Below are positions 34,903-46,304 of a DNA stretch of 64,000 nt, in pieces. Below the pieces are notes generated by a model, which searched no databases, had not been told where the DNA came from, and was given only the letters and a program-made list of their open reading frames with translations. The first letter of the stretch is position 1. Every line of letters begins with the position of its first letter. A program made the position numbers and the translations under genes. The DNA is taken from positions 310,001 to 374,000 of the forward strand of contig MU385713.1 of the NCBI GenBank assembly GCA_022497155.1, in the 5' to 3' direction. The stretch comes from Whalleya microplaca (taxonomy: Eukaryota > Ascomycota > Sordariomycetes > Xylariales > Xylariaceae).

Positions 34903-36743
34903 TGATACATGTAAATATTCCCTACTCAGATATGGCTTAGATAGAACGGACACCGAACTTGCCGAACAGAGCTGATTCTAATAAGTGGGTAAGGTACATT
35001 GATAGACATGGGATGGCATGCATGGGGCTGATGGACGAGGTTGACATTGCCTAGCTTGGCAATCATCAGCTTGAAACTCAGTCTCTCATTGGTTGGGTGG
35101 ACCTTTTAATACGCAGGAAAAGAACGCTGAAACGCTTTTGAAGAGTCTTGGCTCCATCTTGACGTCAAGGGGTTTAAGGAGGGTTTACCCCTCCAGCCCT
35201 CTATTCAGTCTTTTTTCTCAGACCTTTCTTCGTTTGTCCATCGAAATCTCGTCGCAACGTGCCACCCACCACTTTACAGCACCGAACGCAGTGCTTGCAT
35301 TACGGCAAACCCTTGATATCGATATCTTGTAGGAGGCACATGGGCATGTCACCGCATCGCGCTTCAGGAACCGAGACTGCACACCACATGTACATATGAT
35401 ATGCGGATGGCACGTGAAATATACCGGTACCTTAGGTAAGGTAGTATTCTGCGCCTTTTTCTACTATACCGCATTCCTGGTTCCCCCACGAAAAAACAGC
35501 TGTGTACAATTCGTCAGTTTGTCAATCGGTAATGACGTCGTGTGAGGTGAGATAGGAAATGAGATCCCGGTAGCCAAACAGCGACAAGTCGTTCCGAATC
35601 TTGTCAACCGTTGTCACAAATTGCGATACACATCAGAGAATTTATACACGTACACGGATTGCTGGCGTCTCTATGAATATCGCTACTAGACTCAACGTAC
35701 TGTAGAGGCTGGAGACTGAAATTTCATTATGAGCCGCAACATAAGACCGATTGATATCCCGTGCGAAGTACGGAATACAGTCCGGTCATACCTACGCAGT
35801 ATGTAGTAGTTTCATGCTTGACTGATTTTCATGTGGATAGAGCGATCCAGAGCTCCGATTGTAATCAGAATTGAAAAATACAGATACAGAAGGCAATAAG
35901 GATCTACTGCGTTATCATGACCGTTGCATCTGTATGCCAAAGCTATCTCTTGTGCATATGTGCTCTTCTCAACCAGCGGCTAGTGAGAAGGTTAGGTAAC
36001 GCGGTCCTACCTAGTCCTACATAGAGTAAGGTACCTGCTCGCCGTTGCACTATTTCCAAAAAGGCTCTTAAGTGTATGCAGATATCTAGGAAAATTACTA
36101 TAGTACTTAGATAATTCTCTTACATGTACGGAGCTTAGGTACGCAGCTGCGCAGTATGTTGCGCCTGTGGTAGCAATCGATACAATAGTCGAAAATTTTG
36201 TACTTCGTACTCTGTATGCAGACTGGGGATGCTGGCGCTGTTCCTGGATCCCCTGACCAATGACCATGAAGAACCCCTGATTTAGTACCCGAGCCTTAAT
36301 CTTGAAGGATGACGATCTTGTAGGGGTGGCTAAAGCGGGTGGTCACGTTGCCAAGAGTTGAAATCCCCATCTGCCCCTTTCCGTACCACGCAGCTGCTGC
36401 CTCCAGCCCTTCACACTGGGATTTGGTGATCCGGTATGTACCTACTAGCATGTACACGGAAAAATTATACAATACAGAATGGCAATGTTATAATTGCATG
36501 CAACATAAGGTACATTAGTCAATATTTAGGTACATCAGTAGCCCATCTATATGAGTAGGTAGACATGTATCTATGTTTATAGGCAACATATCTTATCGTT
36601 AGAATATGTCCATGTACTTGCATATATTTAGCTTGCTTGACCTCTAGTCCTTTATGGGATACTGCGGTATCCACCTTAATGTCGTCCTGGCCACACACCG
36701 GGCTGCACGTTCTTAGCCCTTCGTACCTGCCTTAGTCGTACTT

Positions 36744-36785
36744 GCCATAGGTACCTAAGGTTGGAGGTACCGAAGTACCTAATTG
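36744..36785. repeat. Dense TAGGTACC-type palindrome cluster
   Basis: Within 42 bp the words ataggtacctaagg, ggaggtaccgaag and agtacctaatt follow each other, so three GGTACC or GTACCT cores stand close together. The same words are dispersed in other intergenic regions. Confidence 0.6.
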
Positions 36786-37761
36786 AGGAGTCTTGTTGAA
36801 CGTGCCCCTTCTGGTGAAAAGATATCCTGCCACCTTCCCTTCGTCACTATTTCTCCCTTACCCTCTCTATCCTAACCTCCCCCAAGCCCCCCGAAACATT
36901 CCACTCATTCAATCCAACCGACGATATCGTCGACCACGCTCTTTACATATCCTGACCGTCGGCCTTGATTCACATCGGGACTGTCGGCGACCTACGTTCC
37001 TTTCGTGTTGATCGCATTCGTTTCCGACTATTCAACCACAGCAAGAATCAGCCACTGTCTAGTATGCAAGGTTGGCAATAGACAAGAGACTAAGATATTA
37101 GACGCCCACACAAGACGGTTGATTCCATACTGCACATCCAGGTTCCCCGATATCAAGCCATAGAAGATACTATCTTCTAAATATCTGGGAGCTCATAAAT
37201 TTGAGCAGCTTATCCAGCATCTTTTTAGGGTAAAGACGAACTTGCGCCTTTCTGCTGTGTGGCTAGGGAATTGGATTTACTAAGAGGGTCAACAGGACGA
37301 CTGGAAACGCGAAAGTGGGAATAGACGAAGTAGACGTTAATGCGATTTGGGGTGGCATTGGAAACCGAGAAGAGGGCTGCAAATATCTGCAGTTGCCGTT
37401 TCCTGCCGGTCTGTCATCTGTATAGTTGAACAGGCCAGCAAGTGTTGCGGTGGTGATTACTGCGTTGTCAGAGGGACACTCAAATCCGATCCGGCATCGA
37501 CGCCCGACAATTACCTCGACAAATCGTCCAAATAACAAGGGAACGTGACCTACTTTCGCAAACCCTAAACTTCCCAGGTAGGTACGACTTCACTCAGATC
37601 AGTTGTAGAAACTGTCCAAACAAAAACATACCGCCGCTTTCTAAATCTGCCGCCGCTAACGCGAATTATACAACACAGTCAACAACTCGAATAATTGGCG
37701 ATATTCTTTTCTGAAAACTACTTGCATAAGTCATAACATCAGAAAACCGACAATATTCAAA

Positions 37762-39728
37762 ATGGCGACCAAGAACTTCTCCACCATCTCCCTTCTGGCC
37801 GCCCTCACGGGTGTCTCTGCCTTCTGGCGCATGGAGTGCCGGGGCAGCACTGGCCTTGCCCGAATGGATCCCATTGTGGACTCCGGCGAGGTGTCTCCCC
37901 ATTCCCACACTGTCCATGGCTCCTCAGGTGTGTATTCATTAATCATTATCATCTAAAATGCCTATTGTAGGCATGATATAGACGTGCGATTGAGGTAAAT
38001 CATTACACATATATGCTAATTCTGTGTCCTTAGGGTTCTCACTGGACGCGACTTACGATGACCTCATTGGTGGTGATTGTACCTCTTGTGCTGTCAAACA
38101 GGATAAGTCGGCGTACTGGACCCCCAATGTGTATTTCAAAGATGCTGGAACTGGGGAGTATTCCCCTGTCACCCAGGTCGGCGGAATGCTTGCGTAAGTT
38201 CACCTATCTGTTTTACATTACTTGACGCATGGTTGGATATATCCAAGCACCTTCACTTCTGCTCTTTGTCAACCAGTCGTTGCCTTAGCCGCCAGTTCTT
38301 CCATACTGTCTGTATTATGCCACATTTCTCACGTTCTGGTGACGCCTGAATCACTGTTCACATGGACGTGAGATTGCTTGTATATAAGCTAACAATAAAG
38401 ACAGCTACTACTTCTTACGCGGTGACAATCTCACAGCCTTCCCACCAGAGTTCCAGATGGTAGCTGGCAGCAATTATCGACGTGCTTATACTATCGGAGA
38501 TCCGGACTCTCCAGACCCGCCCCAGTCAAACTGGGCCAACCTCAAGCAGACAAGCCAGGCAGACTTGGAACAGCGTGCTATTGGCTTTAATTGCCTGAAC
38601 TACAAGAGCTCGAACCAAGAGCCGTCCCTCTTTCGTCATCGCATGCCTGACAAGGATTTTACTGATGCTAACTGTCCTGATGGTCTGCGACTCGAGCTAA
38701 TGTTTCCATCCTGCTGGAATGGTGAGGCCACCAGCAGCGACCATAAGAGCCATGTTGCATATCCAAGCCTGGTCGGAAATGGTGATTGTCCAGACACCCA
38801 TACGCTCCGTCTGCCTACCTTGTTCTTCGAGACAATCTGGGATACTGGTGCGAAAGATTTCCAGGGCAAAGCGGGTGAATTCGTAATTTCCAATGCCGAC
38901 CCAACTGGTAAGCTGCGAATATTTGGAAATGTTTGGTTGTATTCGTAACTGACATTGTATCAAGGTTATGGCTACCATGGTGACTTTATCTCTGGCTGGG
39001 ACCCCGCCTTTCTTCAACAGGCTATTGAGCAGTGCACGAATGACTCTGGCGACATCCGTGATTGTTCAGTGTTTGTGAACAACGGGCCCCTTCAGTCTGA
39101 GGACACCCAGCGGCAATGCAAGTTCAAGGTGCCATCAGTATTGGAAGACGAAGATCCCTCGGCGCTCAACCTGAATATTCTGCCTGGTAACCTTCATCTT
39201 CAATTGGGCCCGGCATCTGCCACTCCTGAAGGTGGTGCTGGGGCTGCGCTATCTGCTGCCACTAGCTGGTTCGGAAGCGTTTTTGGTGGTGGCAGCGGTG
39301 AATCCACTACGCCTTCTACACCTGCTGCCACTAGCGCGCCAACAGTCTCAGCGGCCTCTAGCGCAACTACATCGAGTCTATCTGTTGCTGCAGCTTTCCT
39401 TGAATCATCAGCCGCACCATCATCTCCAGATGTAGCTGTTCTTGCCTCGGCAGCTCCCCAGACCACTTCGTCTAGTTCACCGCCTCCTGCGCCGACCACC
39501 ACTGAAGCCCCTGTAGTTACATCTGAGCCTGGCGTATCTTATCAAGTGGTTAGCACCCAGACTGTCACCAATGGCAACAATGTCGAGGAAATCATCTGGA
39601 AGGAACCGGTTGTTTACATCACAGATGACTCTTTCACTACTGTGACAGCAGGAGCTCCTATGGCAAAGTTGGAACAGAAGCGCCAGGGCCACGCCTACAG
39701 ACATCGTCATCATGGTCGTGGACACTAG
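37762..39728 (+). CDS. Secreted DUF1996-family protein
   Basis: Four exons (37762-37927, 38034-38193, 38405-38907, 38965-39728) encode 530 residues. Introns are 106, 211 and 57 nt, with donors GTGTGT, GTAAGT and GTAAGC and clear branch points in the last two (GCTAAC, ACTGAC). Residues 1-20 are a signal peptide (MATKNFSTISLLAALTGVSA). The DUF1996 domain covers about residues 21-330, with MECRGSTGLARMDPIV near its start, the HSHTVHGSSGF histidine cluster, GGMLAYYF, MVAGSNYRRAY and YHGDFISGWD. A Ser/Ala/Thr-rich stretch (about 350-465) looks O-glycosylated. The protein ends with a Lys-Arg site and a His/Arg-rich tail (QGHAYRHRHHGRGH). The function of the domain is unknown; members are secreted or wall-associated. 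The 211-nt intron is longer than its neighbours but both edges are well supported by frame and motif continuity. Confidence 0.92.
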
Positions 39729-40831
39729 ATGATCATCGATCAACTAAACCATTCTTTTTCTTCGCATCTGTTTCGGTGGAGATACTCTCCTGACCATTAG
39801 GGATTGGGTGGAGGATATTGCATCATGTCTCTAGGGTCTGATTTTATTTCACCCCGGAACTTTTCAGTACATGTCAATTTGGAGCTCTTCCTTGGAAGAG
39901 ACAAGCATATGAGATCAATCACAAGGAGTTTGTTGTAAGAGAACCTGCTGATATTGTGATGCAAATAAAATTTGAGGCGTTCAATGGAAGTGATATTGCA
40001 TTAAATATTCTGATCTTCAGGCATTGTGAACTATCGGTTGAGGTGCTTATGATGAATGCATCTCTGCTAGCAAGAGACCTCAAACTTCTCCGACATATTG
40101 ACTTTACAGGAAGCCAGTCTAAACTTGGATATAATTTCATGACTACCTAGGTATTGAAGTAGGCCATCAGTCTGCTTCCTAGTCGAATGGCTAATATTAT
40201 ATGCCTCTAAAGAGTGTACTTGCCACCTTACAGCACTTTCATAGCTCCTTGTGTAGGTATGAAATATCCCGAAGTGTAAGCCATTCTATTATTAACGTCT
40301 GCCTGTATTTGGTAATCAATGACTTCGTAGTGCTCCTTTATCTCAAACATGACCTCGCCAGCCTCTCTGTCTCGGAAGTCTGAGGGTGGGTTGGAATGCG
40401 TCGCCGTGGGGTAATTGTCGCATTCCAACTGCTGGCCGCATGGCCCATTCCGAGATCTCGGTTTGTTTATGTTTAGTGTAGTCTAATCAGCATTGTTGTT
40501 CCAATTACTTCTTTTCTTCCTCTACGCCGGGCTCTATGCCACTCACTGAGGGTGTACACGCTCCGAGTTCGCTGAATACGGCAGGAAGCTGTTCATGCAA
40601 CACGAAATCCAGGACCTGATCCTCGAGACTGAATAGAAAGCTTTTTGAAGCTAGAAACTTTATTATCTTACCCAAGCTGCTCCTCGCTGATCCGATGCAT
40701 CGATCGAATCCAACCACTTGAGCACATCAGGTTTGTCAGGAGGTTGAATCGGCCCTCCGCCATCTTCACCAGTACAGTAATACCCACCACCAGCCTTGTT
40801 GGATGCACACATCTGTGCCAAAAACATCGGC
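39729..40831. other. Intergenic region
   Basis: About 1.1 kb containing the 3' flank of the DUF1996 gene and the promoter of the following plus-strand gene. Small open frames on both strands (for example minus frames at 40505-40717 and 40663-40854) do not join in frame by any acceptable intron and were not accepted. Confidence 0.45.
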
Positions 40832-43800
40832 ATGGCACCTCCCAACCTCGTCATCGCCAGAGAAGCCTACGCTCCGCCGACGCTCTCCACCGGCGCCATA
40901 GTCGGCATCGCGATCGGCGGTGCCATCGTCATCTTCGCCGCTCTCGCACCCCTGGTGTTCTATATCGCCCGCCGCCAGGACCGCCGACATGCCGCCGCGG
41001 TAGACACGCTGACCGGCTCCCCGGTACGAGCCCAAGCCGGCAGCCCAAGACGGCTACGCAAGAAGAGCCTCATCGCCGAGCCGACGTTTGTGCCCGAGGT
41101 GGTGATGGCTAACCCGCACTCGAGTCTGCCGGTCCTGCCGCCTGTGTTATCCCGACCCGGTAGCTTCACGATGGGCTCGTTTGGGGGAGAGGGAAGTAAC
41201 AATGGAAAGGGCAGTGGGCGTAATAGCGCAGACGGGCGCATGCAGAGGCCGAAGTCGCGGTCCCCGGAGAAGCAGAAGGGCTACGACGTATACGAGAACA
41301 GGCGCAAGACCTCGTGGATCGACGAGGATGCGCTCCATGGGCCGCGCATAGCGTCGCCGAAGAAGGCGAAGAGGAAGGCGAGTTGGCTGGGCACGGGGCT
41401 GGGCCGCTCGCTGAGCCGGAGCTTGTCGTTTCGGAAGCGTGCGGCGGAACTCATGGCGAGTCCTACGTTACCTTGGCCCGAGGCGGGGTTCGGCAAGCCC
41501 ACGCAAAGTAACTCCAAGGGACATCCGGGAAATGCTATACACGATATGCATAAGGCCCAAACGCCTATGGCGCCGCAGCCGGTCCTGCAGCAGGTCGCGG
41601 CTAGCCCCCGAAAAGCATATGTTCACGTGAGTGTACCCGATCCTAGTCGTAGCCCTGGTTACATATCGAGACCGCCGTCGAACGTGATCCACAACCCGCG
41701 CCAGCGGAACAGCGTGGCCCTCGAGGCGGCTGAGCAATTGGCCGGTGGAGCGCGCGTGCCCGACCCGTTCACAGTCAATGGCCCACAGACGCCGGGACAG
41801 GTCCAGAGACCGCCCAGGATGAAGCAGCACGCCACGGAAACGGAGCTGACGGAGATCCTGCGGATGACGGCTGAGCGACTGCAAGATGGGAATAGGAGCG
41901 CGAGGAGACAGACCATGATGGTGCCGGGATCGGGAAGAAGTCGAGAAGACGACTACGCCAGTCTCAGGGGCGAACCCTCGTATAGCGGGGCTACGAGCCC
42001 GGCTAAGAGCCAGAAGAGCGCGCCGGCGGCGATTATATATTCAGAGCTTGAAGGGTCTAGCCCCGCTGCTCAACAGCTTCCTGTGCCGACGAACACCCCG
42101 AGACATACTAGGCAGATGTCCCACGTGTCCATGGCGTCAATGATGTCGGAGCCTGATAGCCTGGTTGCGTCTAGGCGGGGCTCGCAAGCGGAAATTCAGA
42201 CCGCGCTGTCGAGCCCAAGCCGCGCTGGGAGATCGACGGATCCAATTCCCATCCCTAGTCCCCAGGGAATAGAAAGCCAGCAATCGCGTCCGTACTCAAC
42301 CGCTAGTTCCGAGTCCTCTGCCCTATCCACGCTCTACAGCGAGGAAGAGTCGTCCTCCCGCAGTCCTCCCATCAGCGAGATGAGACTCGACCGTAGTCCC
42401 ACGGACAAGGAGAGACAGGCCATCACGAAGGCCCTCTCCGCATACGATACGTTCAACAACAGACGCCGAACCTCTAACAGAGAGAGCCAACCCTCCCAAC
42501 AACAACCCCTCGAACACGGACAGAGTCGTAGTCCCCAACGAACGCGCAAGGGAACACTAGGCGAGATCGTCCCGCTCGCACCACGCACTCTGCCCTCTGC
42601 ACCCCCAGCCGACCGCAAAACCCCCTCGGAACTCCCCAACACCCGCCTCTCCTTCACGATCCACGCGCTGGACCAACACGACGACGACCCCTTCGTGGCC
42701 AAGACGCCCTCGCCGCAGCCGCGCCTCTCAAAGCTCTTCTCCCCGCTCCCCGCCGACCAGTTCAAGACGCCGACACCCGTGGTGCACGTGAGCGAGAAGA
42801 CGCCCACGCCATCGCCGACACACCGGCGCGTAGTCCTCCCGCCGCCGCAGTCGTTGCGCGCCGCGGCCAGCTCGCCGACGCTGGGCGGCGACGGCCTCGC
42901 TATCGAGAGGGTGCCCAGCCCCGCGGTCTCGGAGGCGGGGCTGTCGTCCGTGTATGATAGCTACAGCTACCACGACGCACGGGCGGAGACCGAGACGGGC
43001 AGTAGCAGCACAGCGACGCTGATCACGGTGCCGACGGCGTCGCCCTCGGGGCGGGAGTCGCGGGTCGGGTTCCGCGACCCCACTTCCCACATCGGTGGGA
43101 AATCGGTGGAGCCGTCCGCGCGGAAGATGGAGACTAACCGCAGCCCCAAATTCTCGATCCCTGTCGTGCGCGCACCGCCCTCCCACCGCCGCCGCAGTAG
43201 TACCCTCTCCGCCGGCTCGGTGTACTCGCAGGACCAAGACGAGCTGGGGCCGCTCAAGCACGCCCACCCCAATACCAACACCAGCATCAAAAGCAATGGC
43301 AACGGCAACAACACACACCTAACGACAGCGACGGCGGTCGCGGAGCTGCGCCGCATGAACAGCGCCGTCAGCGCCGTGAGCGGGTACAGCACGGCGACGG
43401 CGGCCGAGAGCCCGACGCTCCCCGCGCTGCGGGGCGGCGGGTTCAGCCCGGGGAAGAAGGGCGGCGGGGCGCGGAATTACCTCGCCCTGGGCACGCCTTC
43501 TCCCTCTCCACCTAGGGGTAGCAGTACGCGGGATAGCCATAGCCCCGGGAAGAAGGGCGCGGCAAGTGGGAGTCCGCTGCGCCGGGGCGGCGTGGGGAGG
43601 TCGCGGCGGGGCACGGTGGTGGGCGCGGGGGCGGGCGCGGAGCTGGCGAGGGTAGTGCTAAGGGAGGGTAGCGGTGGGAATGTTGGGCTGAAGGAGGGGA
43701 GTGGTAATGGTGGGAATACTGAGGACGGCGCGCTGAAGGGGCCGCTCCTCGTGACGCACGCGGCGAAGCTGGTGCGTGAGGAAGAGGCGATTGCGCGAGC

Positions 43801-43897
43801 GAGCATCGAGAGTCTGGGGCTGTATGACGAGAAGGGGTTCCTAAGGAGTACGTCGCCGCGGAGGCGGGATTCCGGTTCGCCGTTGTCGAGGTTGTAG
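40832..43897 (+). CDS. Single-pass membrane protein with long Ser/Pro/Arg-rich cytoplasmic tail
   Basis: Single exon, 1021 residues from MAPPNLVIAREAYAPP. There is no signal peptide. One strong TM helix stands at about 21-45 (GAIVGIAIGGAIVIFAALAP) and is followed by RRQDRRH, so the long C-terminal part is predicted to be cytoplasmic. That part is disordered and rich in Ser, Pro and Arg, with many SP/TP sites (RSPP, TPSPTHRR, KTPSPQPRLS) that could be phosphorylated. A last conserved-looking segment (AAKLVREEEAIARASIESLG) lies near the C-terminus. The layout recalls fungal cortical proteins with a glycine-rich TM helix, but I do not recognise a named family. The in-frame codons upstream (from 40796) contain no ATG before a stop at 40778, which supports the chosen start. 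The base composition is distinctly more GC-rich than in neighbouring intergenic DNA. Confidence 0.82.
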   Translation: MAPPNLVIAREAYAPPTLSTGAIVGIAIGGAIVIFAALAPLVFYIARRQDRRHAAAVDTLTGSPVRAQAGSPRRLRKKSLIAEPTFVPEVVMANPHSSLPVLPPVLSRPGSFTMGSFGGEGSNNGKGSGRNSADGRMQRPKSRSPEKQKGYDVYENRRKTSWIDEDALHGPRIASPKKAKRKASWLGTGLGRSLSRSLSFRKRAAELMASPTLPWPEAGFGKPTQSNSKGHPGNAIHDMHKAQTPMAPQPVLQQVAASPRKAYVHVSVPDPSRSPGYISRPPSNVIHNPRQRNSVALEAAEQLAGGARVPDPFTVNGPQTPGQVQRPPRMKQHATETELTEILRMTAERLQDGNRSARRQTMMVPGSGRSREDDYASLRGEPSYSGATSPAKSQKSAPAAIIYSELEGSSPAAQQLPVPTNTPRHTRQMSHVSMASMMSEPDSLVASRRGSQAEIQTALSSPSRAGRSTDPIPIPSPQGIESQQSRPYSTASSESSALSTLYSEEESSSRSPPISEMRLDRSPTDKERQAITKALSAYDTFNNRRRTSNRESQPSQQQPLEHGQSRSPQRTRKGTLGEIVPLAPRTLPSAPPADRKTPSELPNTRLSFTIHALDQHDDDPFVAKTPSPQPRLSKLFSPLPADQFKTPTPVVHVSEKTPTPSPTHRRVVLPPPQSLRAAASSPTLGGDGLAIERVPSPAVSEAGLSSVYDSYSYHDARAETETGSSSTATLITVPTASPSGRESRVGFRDPTSHIGGKSVEPSARKMETNRSPKFSIPVVRAPPSHRRRSSTLSAGSVYSQDQDELGPLKHAHPNTNTSIKSNGNGNNTHLTTATAVAELRRMNSAVSAVSGYSTATAAESPTLPALRGGGFSPGKKGGGARNYLALGTPSPSPPRGSSTRDSHSPGKKGAASGSPLRRGGVGRSRRGTVVGAGAGAELARVVLREGSGGNVGLKEGSGNGGNTEDGALKGPLLVTHAAKLVREEEAIARASIESLGLYDEKGFLRSTSPRRRDSGSPLSRL

Positions 43898-44818
43898 GTA
43901 ATGGATGTAGTTAGTCAGTGTTTTTTGCTTCTCCAGTGTAGTTAGACAGTTTGCTAGTTAGTAATACCTTTTGCGCCTGAGCGTATACTTACATGACATT
44001 GGGTTGGGCTGGATTAACGCAGTATTGTGGTGTGATTATGTCGTAGACTGTGACCGAACAACATTATGTGTATGGGCCAAGTTTCCCAATGATCATGTGT
44101 TTCTTGGTGGTATTGGGTACCCCTTCAATAACCTGACATCACTCGGAGTGTACGCATGAGAGCGTCTTAGCAAATCAAAATGTTGGTTATCAAAAATGAA
44201 AAGGAAAAAAAGTATCCTGATACCCAGTTTGAACGCAGAACCTTTGAATATGGGACAAAAAAGTTCACCCCAAGGCTAATCTTTTCGTCGTAAATCTGCC
44301 CCTGCCGTCTGCGCAGTCGTGTAACGCCCCCATGAGCCACTCAATGAGGAGGCCGCAACAGAAATTCCAACTCCCTCGCCATGCCGGCTTGGTGATTGTC
44401 AGTAGTCTCATTATAATATATAAGCCTTACATGTACCCGGTTAATACTTAGGTACATACCCCAGGATACTACAATAAGTACCACCTGGGTCCTTCATTAT
44501 AAGAGCACATATGATAAATAGACCAAGTCTATTTCAGCACACTAGGCTTCTGGGTATCATAACTGAGCAGATCTTGTGTTAGATTGTGTTCCGTGTAACG
44601 CAGAGCAGACCGAACTCACCAATGTATTAGCTACAAATTGAGATCATAGGACTAATATGGTGGCACGGATGCCACTGGACGATTTCGTCCGATTGCAATA
44701 GCAATACATATGCTTTGACTGTGCGAGACAGCCACGAGCAATGAAGATTATCCTCCAGAGATTTCGGCCGTTGCAATATTCGTACCCGTGAGGTCGAACA
44801 TTCGACTGACCTCTAAAT
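43898..44818. other. Convergent intergenic region
   Basis: About 0.9 kb between the stops of the membrane protein gene (+) and the pICln-like gene (-). No supported gene. Confidence 0.55.
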
Positions 44819-45846
44819 TTACTCGGTTCTTGCCCGCTTCGATTCGCTATCATCGCCATCTTCTAGGCCGTTCTTTTCCTCGTCCACTTCGTTACGCGCT
44901 CGGACACGACCTGCGCCATCTCCAAGCTCACCACTGACACCGCCCTCTTCGATCCAGTTGCCGTCTTCGTCAAAGAACTCATGTACATTGTCAGCAGTAA
45001 TCCAGCCAGAGCTCCCCGGCATCGGCGGTGGCAGACCACCACTGCTGTCGCCTCTCATGACACCAGGTAGACCATCTAACGCCTCTTGCTCGACACCTCC
45101 CTCGAAGATTATTCGGTCGAATCCATCATCGTCGTCGTCATCCTCTTCCTCGTTTTGAGGATCGGGATGCAGGTTCGAGCACGCGGAGATCTGGTTGAAC
45201 AGCGCATTCGTGCGTTCCGCGTTTAGAAGGTCGATAGTCGGGCCCTCTTGAGCAGGGTTCCCTAATGGCATGCCTTTGTGCGGAACGAGGGTAAGCTCGA
45301 CCGGATCGAAGCTCTCATCGTCCTCTGCACCCGCATCAGAGAGCTCGAGCTGCATGTACACTCCAATAAACTTGAACGTAGGGTCGTCGGGCTTCTCGAG
45401 ATGGCGGAAGTTCTTGATGGCGTGGAGGGAAATGGCTGGGTAGGGTATCTCGATACCAGTGCTACTGTTATGCGAGAAAAGGATCAACTTGCTAGACAGA
45501 GCTTTTAGTACGTAGTATTCATGACGGGAACCCAGGGGTGTGCGTACTTGGATGCGACGAACACCTCGACGCGCTCCTCTTCGCACAAGTGCTGTCCCCA
45601 GCTATTCTCGAGGGCATAGCACTCCGGCGGACTAGGCGGTAGAACTGCGTTGCCATCGGAATCATGCGAAAAGAAATGAAGGTGCTTATGTTGCTCCGTA
45701 GATACCCATGCCTTGATGTTTTCGTCGTGATAGTATAGGATCGGCTTTCCGTCGAAGAAGGTGTCGGGCGTTTGAGCTTCGTACTCACTCAAGGGCTGGA
45801 AGTCATTGTCTGCCGAAGGGCACGTCTTAATGACCGTGGGCAACAT
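44819..45846 (-). CDS. pICln/Lot5-domain protein
   Basis: Two exons (45846-45548 and 45491-44819) encode 323 residues. The 56-nt intron has donor GTACGC and acceptor TCTAG and joins EVFVASN to KLILFSHNSS in frame. The PH-like pICln domain is recognisable by the strand pair VFVASNKLILFSHNS and then EIPYPAISLHAIKNF, which matches the (Y/F)PxISLHA signature of the family. An acidic stretch follows (NEEEDDDDDDGFDRIIFEGG), as in pICln. The C-terminal segment ends in SESKRARTE, which could be a nuclear localisation signal. Animal and fission yeast pICln is an assembly chaperone for Sm proteins and snRNPs; yeast Lot5 carries the same domain with unclear function. Which role holds here cannot be decided. 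The gene is divergent from the coiled-coil gene, with 458 bp between the starts. Confidence 0.88.
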
Positions 45847-46304
45847 GACGGAGCCACTCGAAAGACGAAAGATAACGGGGATTGATATCGTATAGTGACA
45901 GTTGGAAATGCAGAATGAGTAAATAGGAAGCTTGGGTGAGCTTGACTAAGCTATTGTAGCTTTGACTAGCAGAACTAGATGGCAGAACTAGATGGCAGCT
46001 AAAAATAATAGCTGAACCATGGGGCTTATCGGCCTATCTTATCGTTATCTGCTACCCTACCACCTACCTATAAGTACCCTGCCTGCCTGCCTGCCTGCCT
46101 GCCACTGGACGTTTACTGGCTAATAACTGGACCCACTGTGGCAGCTGCGACTGACTTCAACCAACTCCTAAACTGTACTTTCCACTATTAACAAGTATAT
46201 AAGTCAATTGCGCCTTCCATTGCGATTGCACCAAGAAGGAAATACCTGGCTCTTAAATTTATAAATCTAACGCAGCAACGAATCATTTATCTGCAATAAC
46301 CACC
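45847..46304. promoter_or_regulatory. Divergent promoter region with tandem repeats
   Basis: 458 bp between two head-to-head starts. It contains a tandem agaactagatggc duplication (about 45968-45994), TACC words (accacctacctataagtacc near 46060) and a GCCT run (46081-46103). A tataaatct sequence precedes the coiled-coil gene start by about 45 bp. Confidence 0.5.
46081..46103. repeat. GCCT tetranucleotide microsatellite
   Basis: Five to six tandem gcct units in the divergent promoter region. Confidence 0.85.

Larger units (their letters stand above)
33304..37761. other. Long stretch without a recognisable gene
   Basis: About 4.5 kb between the starts of two divergent genes, so both ends are promoters. 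TAGGTACC-type words are frequent (near 35,430, 36,030, 36,430 and 36,740-36,785). A C/T-rich tract at about 36,830-36,960 resembles a promoter or leader but no convincing coding sequence follows. Open frames at 35093-35332 (+) and 37263-37538 (-) were examined and not accepted. Confidence 0.45.

Noticed and set aside
35093..35332. Plus-strand frame of 79 codons
   Set aside because: No signal peptide, domain or splice support; possibly leader-like sequence only.
37263..37538. Minus-strand frame ending in a hydrophobic tail (possible GPI-anchored protein end)
   Set aside because: No upstream exon with a signal peptide could be joined, and the opposite strand is equally open.
40505..40854. Possible small two-exon minus-strand gene overlapping the start of the membrane protein gene
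   Set aside because: The GTAAGA donor and the CAG acceptor would define a 43-nt intron and the frames do not match after joining; it also overlaps the promoter and first codons of a well-supported gene.
40980..43806. Several long open frames opposite the Ser/Pro-rich membrane protein gene
   Set aside because: They are by-products of high GC content on the complement of the 1021-residue frame.
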